This document shows positions 37,798-45,270 of a DNA stretch of 64,000 bases, one piece after another; position 1 is the stretch's first letter; each line of letters opens with the position of its first letter. The notes under the pieces were generated by a model. It made no database searches. It was not told where the DNA came from and saw only the letters and a program-made list of their open reading frames with translations. The stretch is taken from positions 1 to 64,000 of the forward strand of contig NZ_JAUQWH010000006.1 of the NCBI RefSeq assembly GCF_030757795.1. Direction: 5' to 3'. Source of the stretch: Actinoplanes oryzae (GTDB lineage: Bacteria; Actinomycetota; Actinomycetes; Mycobacteriales; Micromonosporaceae). The position numbers and the translations under genes are program-made.

Positions 37798-38595
37798 ATG
37801 GACGACACCATCCCGTTCGCCCGGCGGCTGCGGCTGCGCCGGCTGTCCCGCCGGGACGGCCCCGGCCTGCTCGTCGTGCCGCTCGACCACGCCGTCGGCA
37901 GCGGGCCGCTCGCCCGCCCCGACCTCGACGGCCTGCTCGCCCAGCTGGACGCCGCCGGCACCGACGCGGTGATCCTGCACAAGGGCGCCCTGCGCCGCGT
38001 GGATCCCGCCCGTTTCCGCCGCATGTCACTGGTGCTGCACCTCAACGCCAGCACCGCGCTCGCCCCGGACCCCGACGCGAAGTACCCGGTCGCGACTGTT
38101 CCCGAGGCGCTCAGCCTGGGCGCCACCGCCGTGAGCGTGCACGTCAACATCGGCTCGGCGACCGAGGACCGGCAGGTCGGGCATCTGGCCGAGGTCGCCG
38201 CGGACTGCTCGCGGTGGGGGATTCCCCTGCTCGCCATGATGTACGTCCGGCCGGCCGCTTCGTATGCCGGCTCGGCGGGCTCGGATCCCGGGCGGCTGGC
38301 CCACGCCCTCGCCGTCGCCACGGAACTCGGCGCGGATCTCGTGAAGACGGCACTTCCGTCGTCGCCGGCCGCTGCGGCGCGGGTGGTGGGCGGGTGCCCG
38401 GTGCCTGTGCTCGCCGCCGGGGGCGCGGTGGACGGCGACAGCTTCGACCGGCTCGCCGTGGCCGTCGGCGCGGGGGCCGGCGGGATCGCGGCCGGGCGGC
38501 TCGTCTTCACCGCTCCCGACCCCGGCGCGATGGTGCGGCGGCTCACTGCCCTTCTCTCCTCTTCGTCGCATGCCCCGGGGGTGCTTGTCGGATGA
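37798..38595 (+). CDS. GriI-type aldolase: 2-amino-4,5-dihydroxy-6-oxo-7-phosphooxyheptanoate synthase
   Basis: 265 residues of the DhnA/class I aldolase family (also archaeal AroA'). 'LLVVPLDHAVGSGP' matches the 'DHG/DHA' start, 'AVILHKGAL', 'LSLGATAVSVHVNIGS', 'LLAMMYVRP', 'GADLVKTALPSS' with the Schiff-base Lys and 'VPVLAAGGAVDGDSF'. GriI joins aspartate semialdehyde with dihydroxyacetone phosphate. The next gene is the GriH-type partner, overlapping by 4 bases, so the pair should make 3-amino-4-hydroxybenzoate. Specificity against other DhnA reactions rests on that neighbour. First gene of a seven-gene operon. Confidence 0.85.
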   Translation: MDDTIPFARRLRLRRLSRRDGPGLLVVPLDHAVGSGPLARPDLDGLLAQLDAAGTDAVILHKGALRRVDPARFRRMSLVLHLNASTALAPDPDAKYPVATVPEALSLGATAVSVHVNIGSATEDRQVGHLAEVAADCSRWGIPLLAMMYVRPAASYAGSAGSDPGRLAHALAVATELGADLVKTALPSSPAAAARVVGGCPVPVLAAGGAVDGDSFDRLAVAVGAGAGGIAAGRLVFTAPDPGAMVRRLTALLSSSSHAPGVLVG

Positions 38596-39719
38596 CTGTC
38601 TCCACTGCTTACCACGCTTCCGCCCGCGGGACCCGGCAGTGCTGGCTGGATCTGCGCGATGCCGGCCATTGGCTCGACGCGGCCCGGACGGAGGCGATCC
38701 ACCAGTGCTTCGACGCCGTGCTCGCCGAGGATCCCGCCGGCCTGGAGGGCCTGCCGCCGACGGTCACCCGGGTCCTCGCGCCGGCCGGCCCGGTCCCCGC
38801 CGAGCTCGGCGCCGTCGACCTGGTGCTGGTCACACCCGACCGGTTGCACGAGGCGGCCGGCCATCCCGGCGTACGCTTCGGCACCCGCCACGACGTCGTC
38901 GACCCCGCCACGCTCGAAGCCGCCTGCCGCGCCGTCCGCCAGGACGAGTGCACGCTGCTCAGCTTCCGCGACCCGACGAACATCCCGATGGAGATCGTGC
39001 TCGCCGCCGCCGACGGCGCCCCGGGCACGATCATCACGGCTGTGCGCGACGTGCAGGACGCGCGTGTCCACTTGAGCGTGCTCGAACACGGCCCCGACGG
39101 CGTCCTGCTCGCCCCGCGCGAACCCGGCGACGCCACCCGCCTGGCCGCCGTCGTGCGGGACCACTCGCCGGACATCGAGCTGGTCACCCTCACCGTCGAC
39201 GCGGTCGCCCACGCCGGTACGGGCGAGCGCGCCTGCATCGACACGTGCACGTGGCTCCGGCCGGACGAGGGCATCCTGGTCGGATCACGCTCCCGCGCCC
39301 TGATGCTCTGCGTGAGCGAGACGCACCCGCTGCCCTACATGCCGACCCGCCCGTTCCGGGTGAACGCGGGCGCCGTCATGTCGTACACGCTGGCGGACCA
39401 GGAGCACACCCGCTACCTGAGCGAACTGACGGCCGGCGGCACGGTCCTGGCGGTCTCCGCCGACGGCCGCACCCGGCGCGTCACGGTCGGCCGCGTCAAG
39501 ATCGAGACCCGCCCGCTGCTGGCCATCCACGCCACCGCCCCCACCGGCGAGCGGGCCACTCTCATCGTGCAGGACGACTGGCACGTCCGAGTCCTGGGTC
39601 CCGGCGGCACGGTGCGCAACTCCACCGATCTCAAGCCGGGCGACCAGGTCCTCGGTCACCTCCCCGGCCGCGAGCGCCACGTCGGCTACCCCATCGACGA
39701 ACTCTGCTACGAACAATGA
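38592..39719 (+). CDS. GriH-type 3-amino-4-hydroxybenzoate synthase (3-dehydroquinate synthase II family)
   Basis: 375 residues. 'CWLDLRDA' (the family usually begins KxxWLDLR), 'TIITAVRDVQDARVHLSVLEHGPDGVLL', 'ERACIDTCTWLRPDEGILVGSRSRALMLCVSETHPLPYMPTRPFRVNAGAVMSYTL' region and 'GRVKIETRPLLAI' are the strongest blocks of DHQ synthase II/GriH. With the preceding aldolase it forms 3-amino-4-hydroxybenzoate, as in grixazone and manumycin-type pathways. ATG 38592 overlaps the upstream stop (ATGA). The alternative, an archaeal-type shikimate route, is unlikely in this setting. Confidence 0.88.
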   Translation: MTVSTAYHASARGTRQCWLDLRDAGHWLDAARTEAIHQCFDAVLAEDPAGLEGLPPTVTRVLAPAGPVPAELGAVDLVLVTPDRLHEAAGHPGVRFGTRHDVVDPATLEAACRAVRQDECTLLSFRDPTNIPMEIVLAAADGAPGTIITAVRDVQDARVHLSVLEHGPDGVLLAPREPGDATRLAAVVRDHSPDIELVTLTVDAVAHAGTGERACIDTCTWLRPDEGILVGSRSRALMLCVSETHPLPYMPTRPFRVNAGAVMSYTLADQEHTRYLSELTAGGTVLAVSADGRTRRVTVGRVKIETRPLLAIHATAPTGERATLIVQDDWHVRVLGPGGTVRNSTDLKPGDQVLGHLPGRERHVGYPIDELCYEQ

Positions 39720-40609
39720 GTTCGCCGGAACCGCCCGCCGCCCGTACCCACCCGCCCGGTCGTGGGGTGTTCGACTTCCACGTCCGGTGGGCGGGAGACG
39801 AGCATGCTCTGCTGTCCGTCCTGGACAACCACGGGATCACGCGTGCGGCGGTGTCCGCCGGTGGGGTGGTTCCCCTGCGGCAGCTGTCCCGCCAGATCAA
39901 CGACGGCGGCCGGGCGGACGCGCAAGCGAACAATGCCGCGACGCTCGACGTGTGCGATCGCGCGGGAGGGCGTCTCGTGCCGTTCTACTTCGCCGATCCG
40001 GTGCGGGACGTCCGCGCGTACCGGCGGGTGGTCGCGCAGTTCCGAGGGCTGGAGATCTCGCCGGCCGTGCACGGGTTCCGATACGACTCCCGGGAGGTGG
40101 CCGAACTGGTCACCATTGCCGGGGCCGCCGGACACCCGGTCTACACGGTCACGCTCGCCCGGCCGGGGGTCCGCCCGTCGGATCTCGCGGCGCTGGCCCG
40201 CAGATTCCGGCAGGTCGCCTTCGTCTGGGGGCACTGCGGTCACACCGGGATCGACGTGTCCGGACTCGAGGACCTGGCTGACGAACCGAACGTCCTGGCC
40301 GAGCTCTCCGGCTGCCTCACCGTGACGGCCCGTGCCGCCGTCGACCGGCTCGGTGCCGGACGGGTGCTGTTCGGCACGGAGTACCCGCTGCAGGACCCCG
40401 CCGTGGAGCTGGCCAAAGTGGCGGCGCTCCGGCTGTCCCCGGACACCCGGCGGCAGGTGATGTGGGGCAACGCCTGCCGGCTGCTCGGTGAAGATCCCGA
40501 TGCTCGGCCGGGGCCCGTCGTCCCGGCAGGCAAGCGAATTGCGCCGCGGTTGAGTCGCAGGGAGTTCCCCGGATGCGTCGGCGCGGAAGTGAGGGGAGAA
40601 CAAGAATGA
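39716..40609 (+). CDS. Amidohydrolase-like protein (candidate benzoxazole-forming cyclase)
   Basis: 297 residues, amidohydrolase 2 fold: 'GVFDFHVRW' at the first strand, 'FEISPAVHGF'-like 'LEISPAVHGFRYDS', 'VYTVTLA', 'FVWGHCGHTGIDVSGL', 'VLAELSGCL' and 'RVLFGTEYPLQDP'. In this superfamily the first strand normally has HxH and the last an Asp; here they read HVR and TEY, so the metal site is altered. In nataxazole biosynthesis an amidohydrolase-like enzyme (NatAM) closes the oxazole ring after a ligase joins two 3-hydroxyanthranilates. This gene lies next to a ligase and is fully coupled with GriH and the ligase, so I infer the same role. Confidence 0.75.
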   Translation: MSSPEPPAARTHPPGRGVFDFHVRWAGDEHALLSVLDNHGITRAAVSAGGVVPLRQLSRQINDGGRADAQANNAATLDVCDRAGGRLVPFYFADPVRDVRAYRRVVAQFRGLEISPAVHGFRYDSREVAELVTIAGAAGHPVYTVTLARPGVRPSDLAALARRFRQVAFVWGHCGHTGIDVSGLEDLADEPNVLAELSGCLTVTARAAVDRLGAGRVLFGTEYPLQDPAVELAKVAALRLSPDTRRQVMWGNACRLLGEDPDARPGPVVPAGKRIAPRLSRREFPGCVGAEVRGEQE

Positions 40610-42036
40610 GTACTGTCATGTCCTGGCGCCCGCGGCTGGGCGACTGGCGGAACGCCGACGAGCTGGCGGCCTTGCAGGATGCGGCGTTGCCCCGGGTGCT
40701 CGCGGCGGCCGGGCGGTCGCCGTTCTACCGGGCCCGGGGCGACGGCGTGCCGGCGAACCGCGCGGAGCTGAATGCGTGTCCGCTCACGACGAAGGCGGAT
40801 CTGCGGGCGGCGTATCCCTTCGGGATGCTGGCCGTCGATCGGCGGGAGCTGGCGACCTATCACGAGTCCAGCGGGAGCAGCGGGACTCCGACCGCCTCGT
40901 ACTACACCGCCGAGGACTGGCTCGATCTGACCGAACGGTACGCCCGTAAGCACGTCGGCATCGGGGCGGACGACACGCTCCTGGTGCGGACGCCGTACGC
41001 GCTCATGATCACGGGGCATCTCGCGCACGCGGCCGCCCGGGCTGCGGGTGCGACGGTGGTTCCCGCGGACAACCGGTCGCTTGCCACCCCGTACGCGAAG
41101 GTGGTCCGGCTGGTGCACGACCTGCGCGTGTCGCTCACCTGGTCGCTGCCGACCGACGCGCTGTTGTGGGCCGCCGCGGCCGGTCATGCCGGGTACCGGC
41201 CGGACCGGGACTTCGCGGGACTGCGCGCCTTGTTCGTGGGTGGCGAAACGCTCAGTACGGCGCGCAGAACGCGCATCGAGGAGATCTGGCAGGCCCCGGT
41301 GGTCGAGGAGTACGGCGCCACCGAGACCGGCAGCCTCGCCGGCGAGTGTCCGCACGGGCGGCTGCACCTGTGGGCGGACCGCGCAATCTTCGAGGTGCAC
41401 GACCCGCGGACGGGACGCGTCACGCCGATGGGGCGGGGGCAGCTTGTCGTGACGCCGCTGTACCGGGATGCGATGCCGCTGCTGCGGTATGCCATCGCGG
41501 ACGAGGTGGACGTGAGCGACGGGGACGCGTGTCCGTGCGGATGGGCGTTGCCGGTGGTGCGGGTGCTCGGCCGGGGCGCGAGCTCCGGCCGGGACGAGCC
41601 GGGGTTCGGCCAGATCGACGTGGAGGAGCGGGTTTTCCGGTTGCCGCGGGAGTACGGGGTCATGTTCTGGCGTGCGCGTGTGGAGTCGGCCCGGGGCTCG
41701 TCCGGCGTGGCGGTCGCTGACGCGGCTGGTGGTGCGGGCGGCGGGACTCGTGGTCCGGGCGGCGGGGTCCGTGGTCCCGGCGGCAGGGTCCGTGGTCCGG
41801 GCGGCGGGGTCCGGCTTCGGGTGCAGATCGAGGTGGCGGACCGGTTCCGGGGGGCCGCGGTGCGCGCACTGGATGCGTCGCTGCGCGAGGCGCTCGGTGT
41901 CGAGGTGGTGGTGGATCCGTTGGCGCCGGGTTCGCTGGTTCCGGCGAGCCTGCTCACCTCCGCGCCGGATGTGTTGAAGCCGCGGGGGCTGTTCGGGCCC
42001 GGCGAGGACTGGGACAAGGCGCTGCGCTACTACTGA
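40606..42036 (+). CDS. AMP-forming acyl-adenylating ligase (PaaK-like; candidate NatL2-type coupling enzyme)
   Basis: 476 residues. 'TYHESSGSSGTPTASYYTAEDW' is the PaaK-type P-loop (about residues 83-104), 'RALFVGGETLSTARR', 'VEEYGATETGSLAGECPHGRLH' the adenylate motif, and 'LVVTPLYRDAMPLLRYAIAD' follow. Such enzymes activate an aryl carboxylate as AMP ester and pass it to CoA, a hydroxyl or an amine. A Gly/Arg segment 'RGPGGGV' occurs three times (about residues 381-401) from a 21-bp DNA repeat, an insertion before the C-terminal subdomain. GAGGGGAG precedes ATG. Neighbours suggest it joins aminohydroxybenzoates. Confidence 0.85.
   Translation: MSTVMSWRPRLGDWRNADELAALQDAALPRVLAAAGRSPFYRARGDGVPANRAELNACPLTTKADLRAAYPFGMLAVDRRELATYHESSGSSGTPTASYYTAEDWLDLTERYARKHVGIGADDTLLVRTPYALMITGHLAHAAARAAGATVVPADNRSLATPYAKVVRLVHDLRVSLTWSLPTDALLWAAAAGHAGYRPDRDFAGLRALFVGGETLSTARRTRIEEIWQAPVVEEYGATETGSLAGECPHGRLHLWADRAIFEVHDPRTGRVTPMGRGQLVVTPLYRDAMPLLRYAIADEVDVSDGDACPCGWALPVVRVLGRGASSGRDEPGFGQIDVEERVFRLPREYGVMFWRARVESARGSSGVAVADAAGGAGGGTRGPGGGVRGPGGRVRGPGGGVRLRVQIEVADRFRGAAVRALDASLREALGVEVVVDPLAPGSLVPASLLTSAPDVLKPRGLFGPGEDWDKALRYY
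41747..41809. repeat. Three 21-bp tandem repeats inside the ligase gene
   Basis: Units at 41747, 41768 and 41789 (TCCGTGGTCCGGGCGGCGGG and close variants), each encoding RGPGGGV/RV. In frame, so unit number can change without breaking the gene. Confidence 0.8.
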
Positions 42037-42047
42037 GGAGGATTGTC

Positions 42048-43364
42048 GTGACTCGCATCCTTGTGGCGGGCGCCGGGATCGCCGGCCTCACCACCGCGCT
42101 CGCTCTCGGCCGGGCCGGGTTCGCGTGCGACGTGATCGAACGTGCGAACGAACTGCCCACTTCCGGCGGCGGCATTCAACTCTCGCCCAATGCCACCGCG
42201 GAGCTCGAGCGGCTCGGTGTGACGCTGCCGCCAGCGGACGTGGTCCACCCGGCCGGGCGCAAGCTGATGCGGTGGCGGGACGGCCGGGTGCTGGGCCGGG
42301 TGCCCCTGGACATCTACCGGTCGCCGTATCTGACCGTGCGCCGGGCGACCCTGTGCCGTGCGCTGCTGGCCGAGGTGCAGCGCGTGCAGGGGCCGCGGGC
42401 GGTGCGCTTCGGGGTGCGCTGCACCGGCGTGGGCGTCCCCGGCTCAGCCGGCCCGGGCACTGACCGCGATGCGGGCGGTCAGCGCGGCTCGGGCGGCCGC
42501 CCATGGTCCTGCGCGGAGGGCTTCGCGCGGTTGAGCGACGGCTCCTTGTGGACGGGGGACTTGATTGTCGGTGCCGACGGGTTGCGGTCGACGGTTCGGG
42601 ACGGCGTGGATCCCGCGCCCGTGGGGCACAGCGGGTGGGCTGTCTACCGGTGTGTGATCCCTGCCGGCAGGGTCGGGTGGGGGGCCTCCGGGATCCCGGG
42701 GACCCGGCGGGGGCGTGCGGGGCTCGGTGCCCAGGGGGAGCGCTTCGCGATCGGTGGGCAGGGGACGGCCGAGGTGCGGGTGTGGCTCGGGCCCGGGCGG
42801 CATTGCGTGGTGTATCCCATCGACGGCGGGCGGGCGCTGAATCTCGTGGCCGTGGTGCCGGCGCCGGTGCCGCCCCGGGCCGGGCGGGAGGTCGTCGCGG
42901 CGGAGATGCTGGCGGAGTTCGGCGGGTGGGATCCGGTGCTGCGCGCGTTGATGGCCGTGGCGGGTCGGGTCGAGCTGCACGGGCTGGCGATGCGGCCGGC
43001 TCCGAAGTCGCGGTTCTCGGGGCCGGTCGTGCTGGTCGGGGACGCTGCTCAGCCGATGCTGCCGTTTCTGGCTCAGGGTGCCGCGCAGGGCATCGAGGAC
43101 GCGGTTGCTCTCGTCGCCTGTCTGCGCGACGACCGTGGGCGGATGCCCGCCACAGCGTCCGGGTGGCGGAACGGACTTGCGCGGTATGAGCGTTCGCGCA
43201 TGCCGCGGGCGGCCCGGGTCGCTGCCATGGCCGCGGCCGGTGCCGTGGATCACCACCTGCCGGACGGGCCGGCGCAGCGGGAGCGTGACGCCCGGCTCGC
43301 TGCGGGGACGGCGGAGCTCGACTGGCTGTACGCCCCCGGCGCGGCGGCGGTGATGTCCCGATGA
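42048..43364 (+). CDS. FAD-dependent monooxygenase, salicylate/3-hydroxybenzoate hydroxylase type
   Basis: 438 residues. '[30 protein letters not shown]' is the FAD-binding fold, '[17 protein letters not shown]' the DG motif, '[33 protein letters not shown]' the GD motif with the PFLAQGA signature of salicylate 1-hydroxylase relatives. A low-complexity Gly/Ser insert lies at about residues 125-155. It probably hydroxylates, or oxidatively decarboxylates, an aminohydroxybenzoate or the final ring system. GAGGAGG lies before GTG 42048, 11 bases after the ligase stop. Confidence 0.88.
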   Translation: MTRILVAGAGIAGLTTALALGRAGFACDVIERANELPTSGGGIQLSPNATAELERLGVTLPPADVVHPAGRKLMRWRDGRVLGRVPLDIYRSPYLTVRRATLCRALLAEVQRVQGPRAVRFGVRCTGVGVPGSAGPGTDRDAGGQRGSGGRPWSCAEGFARLSDGSLWTGDLIVGADGLRSTVRDGVDPAPVGHSGWAVYRCVIPAGRVGWGASGIPGTRRGRAGLGAQGERFAIGGQGTAEVRVWLGPGRHCVVYPIDGGRALNLVAVVPAPVPPRAGREVVAAEMLAEFGGWDPVLRALMAVAGRVELHGLAMRPAPKSRFSGPVVLVGDAAQPMLPFLAQGAAQGIEDAVALVACLRDDRGRMPATASGWRNGLARYERSRMPRAARVAAMAAAGAVDHHLPDGPAQRERDARLAAGTAELDWLYAPGAAAVMSR

Positions 43365-43603
43365 TCCCGGCGGCGCAGCACGGTCGTGAGCCCTTCTCCG
43401 GTACGGGCGGAGGCGGACGGCCCGCGGAGAAGCCGCGCCGATGGCCGACCCGGGCAGCGCACGCGCGGCAGGCGCGGAGGATGCGCCGACGCCGGGTACG
43501 GCGCGGGCGGCAGGCGAGGAGTGTGTGCCGGCGGCGGGTGTCAGGCGAGGGGTTTGTGCCGAGGGTCGGTGGCGTGCGGGCGGCGGGCGGGAGGGGTGCG
43601 GCG
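43365..43603. repeat. Low-complexity spacer between the monooxygenase and SDR genes
   Basis: About 240 G/C-rich bases with decayed repeats built around GGCGCGGGCGGCAGGCG. All frames give Arg/Gly/Ala-rich, non-globular translations and no ribosome-binding site leads a convincing gene. It breaks the otherwise tight spacing of the operon. The next 42 bases (43604-43645) repeat the SDR start region. Confidence 0.5.
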
Positions 43604-43645
43604 ATGACTGGCGGCGGGCGGGCGGCGGGCGCAGAGGGCGCGCCG

Positions 43646-44413
43646 ATGACTGGTGGTGGTCGGGTGGCAGGCGGAGGGATCGCGTTGGTGACGGGGGCGG
43701 GGCGGGGGATCGGGGCTGCGGTGGTGCGGGCGCTGGTGGCGGACGGGTACACCGTTGCGGCCACCGACCGGGAGCCGGCGATTGTGCGAACGAGCAGAAC
43801 GCGCATGTTCGTTCTGGACGTTCGCGACGGGGCGGCTGTCCGGGATGTCGTTGCGCGGGTCGAGTCGGAGGTCGGGGCGATCGATGTGCTGGTCAACGTG
43901 GCGGGGGTGCTGCGTACCGGGCCGGTGGTGGACACCAGTGACGAGGACTGGGACGACGTGTTCGATGTGGACGCGGCAGGGGTCTTCCGGGTCAGCCGGG
44001 AGGTGGCGCGGCGCATGGTGGCCAGGAGGCGGGGCGCCGTGGTGACCGTGGCCTCCAACTCGGCCTCGGTTCCTCGGGCGCACATGGCGGCGTACGCGGC
44101 GGCCAAGGCGGCGGCTGCCCACTTCACCCGTTGTCTCGGGGTGGAGCTGGCGCCGTACGGGATCAGGTGCAACGTGGTCTCGCCGGGATCCACCGACACG
44201 GCCATGCAGCGGGGCCTGTGGGACGACCCGGTGACCGGGGCGGCCGGCGTTGTCGCGGGGAGTCCCGGGCTTTTCAAGCTGGGCATTCCGCTGGGCCGGA
44301 TCGCCGAGCCCGAGGACGTGGCCGCGGCGGTGGCGTTTCTCGTGTCGGAGCGGGCGCGGCACATCACGATGCACACGCTCACCGTCGACGGCGGGGCGTC
44401 ACTGGGAGTTTGA
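43646..44413 (+). CDS. SDR dehydrogenase, 2,3-dihydro-3-hydroxyanthranilate (EntA/DhbA-like) type
   Basis: 255 residues from ATG 43646. '[20 protein letters not shown]' is the Rossmann TGxxxGxG, '[15 protein letters not shown]' the NNAG equivalent, '[23 protein letters not shown]' holds catalytic Ser, Tyr and Lys, and '[20 protein letters not shown]' is the tail typical of EntA-type dihydrodiol dehydrogenases. With PhzE- and PhzD-type enzymes it would oxidise 2,3-dihydro-3-hydroxyanthranilate to 3-hydroxyanthranilate. A second in-frame ATG at 43604 has a better GGGAGGGG and would add [14 protein letters not shown], a near-copy of the next 14 residues; the true start is undecided. Confidence 0.83.
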   Translation: MTGGGRVAGGGIALVTGAGRGIGAAVVRALVADGYTVAATDREPAIVRTSRTRMFVLDVRDGAAVRDVVARVESEVGAIDVLVNVAGVLRTGPVVDTSDEDWDDVFDVDAAGVFRVSREVARRMVARRRGAVVTVASNSASVPRAHMAAYAAAKAAAAHFTRCLGVELAPYGIRCNVVSPGSTDTAMQRGLWDDPVTGAAGVVAGSPGLFKLGIPLGRIAEPEDVAAAVAFLVSERARHITMHTLTVDGGASLGV

Positions 44414-44435
44414 CGATGCGAGGGGATGGCGGGCT

Positions 44436-45086
44436 GTGGGCGTACCTGTGATCGGGGAGTACGCGATGCCGGGGGCGCGGGAGATCCCGGAACCGGTGGT
44501 GGGATGGCGGTTGGAGGCGCGGCGGGCGGTGCTGCTCGTGCATGACATGCAGCGCTACTTCGTGCGGTTCCTGCCGGCGGGGCGGTCGCCGACCGTGGAG
44601 CTGATCGCGAACGTGCAGCGGCTGTTGCGCGCGGCGCGGGCGGCGGGGGTGCCGGTGATCTACACCGCTCAGCCGGGGGACATGAGCCGGGACGAGCGGG
44701 GATTGCTGCACGATTTCTGGGGGCCGGGGATGAGTGGCGCGGCCGAGGACCGGGCCGTGCTCGACGCGGTGGCGCCGGCGGCGGGCGAGTGTGTAATCAC
44801 GCGGTTTCGATACAGCGCGTTTGCGCGTACCGATCTGGCGGAGCGGCTGGGGGAGCGCGATCAGCTCGTGGTGTGCGGGGTGTTCGCGCACATCGGGTGT
44901 GTTGCGACGGCGGCGGATGCGTTCGTGCGGGACGTGCAGCCGTTTCTGGCCGGCGACGCGCTGGCCGGTTTCAGCCGGGCCGATCACCTGCGGGCGCTGC
45001 GGTGGGCGGCGAGCAGCTGCGCTGTCACGGCGTCGACGGCGGCGTTGACCGCGGACCTGATGCACGAACGCGCAGAAGCCAACTGA
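44436..45086 (+). CDS. Isochorismatase, PhzD-like
   Basis: 216 residues. It follows PhzD/EntB closely: 'IPEPVVGWRLEARRAVLLVHDMQRYFV' with catalytic D37, 'VIYTAQPGDMSRDERGLL', 'ITRFRYSAFARTDL' and 'VVCGVFAHIGCVATA' with C155. The expected Lys of 'K-W-R-Y-S-A-F' is R123. PhzD removes the enolpyruvyl group of 2-amino-2-deoxyisochorismate to give 2,3-dihydro-3-hydroxyanthranilate. GTG 44436 has AGGGG about 10 bases upstream; GTG 44448 is an alternative. Last gene of the operon; followed by a repeat tract. Confidence 0.87.
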   Translation: MGVPVIGEYAMPGAREIPEPVVGWRLEARRAVLLVHDMQRYFVRFLPAGRSPTVELIANVQRLLRAARAAGVPVIYTAQPGDMSRDERGLLHDFWGPGMSGAAEDRAVLDAVAPAAGECVITRFRYSAFARTDLAERLGERDQLVVCGVFAHIGCVATAADAFVRDVQPFLAGDALAGFSRADHLRALRWAASSCAVTASTAALTADLMHERAEAN

Positions 45087-45089
45087 CGA

Positions 45090-45270
45090 AACGCGCACAG
45101 AGGAAGGACTCCCGCACAGCCGGCTGCCGGAACGCGCGCACAAAGGAAAGGACTCGCGCACAGCCGGCTGACGAAGCGCGCATACAAGGGACGCGCACAC
45201 AAGGGAAGGGAAGGGGACGCGGACAGCCGGACGGCGAAGCGCGCGGGCGGGAGGAAGGGCACGCGCAAGA
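45090..45270. repeat. Degenerate ~42-bp tandem repeats at the operon end
   Basis: Four units start at about 45090, 45131, 45174 and 45237, each AACGCGC/AAGCGCGC followed by a purine-rich AGGAAGGG part; the first two continue with CGCACAGCCGGCTG. They fill the space between the convergent isochorismatase and mini-LAL genes. No hairpin with a clear loop, no ORF with support. Confidence 0.7.

Noticed and set aside
43441..43941. 166-codon frame ([14 protein letters not shown]…) overlapping the SDR start
   Set aside because: Repeat-derived Arg/Gly/Ala sequence in another frame of the SDR gene; no homology or start signal.
45090..45270. CRISPR-like array at the operon end
   Set aside because: Units are adjacent and decayed, without unique spacers of constant length, and no cas gene is present.
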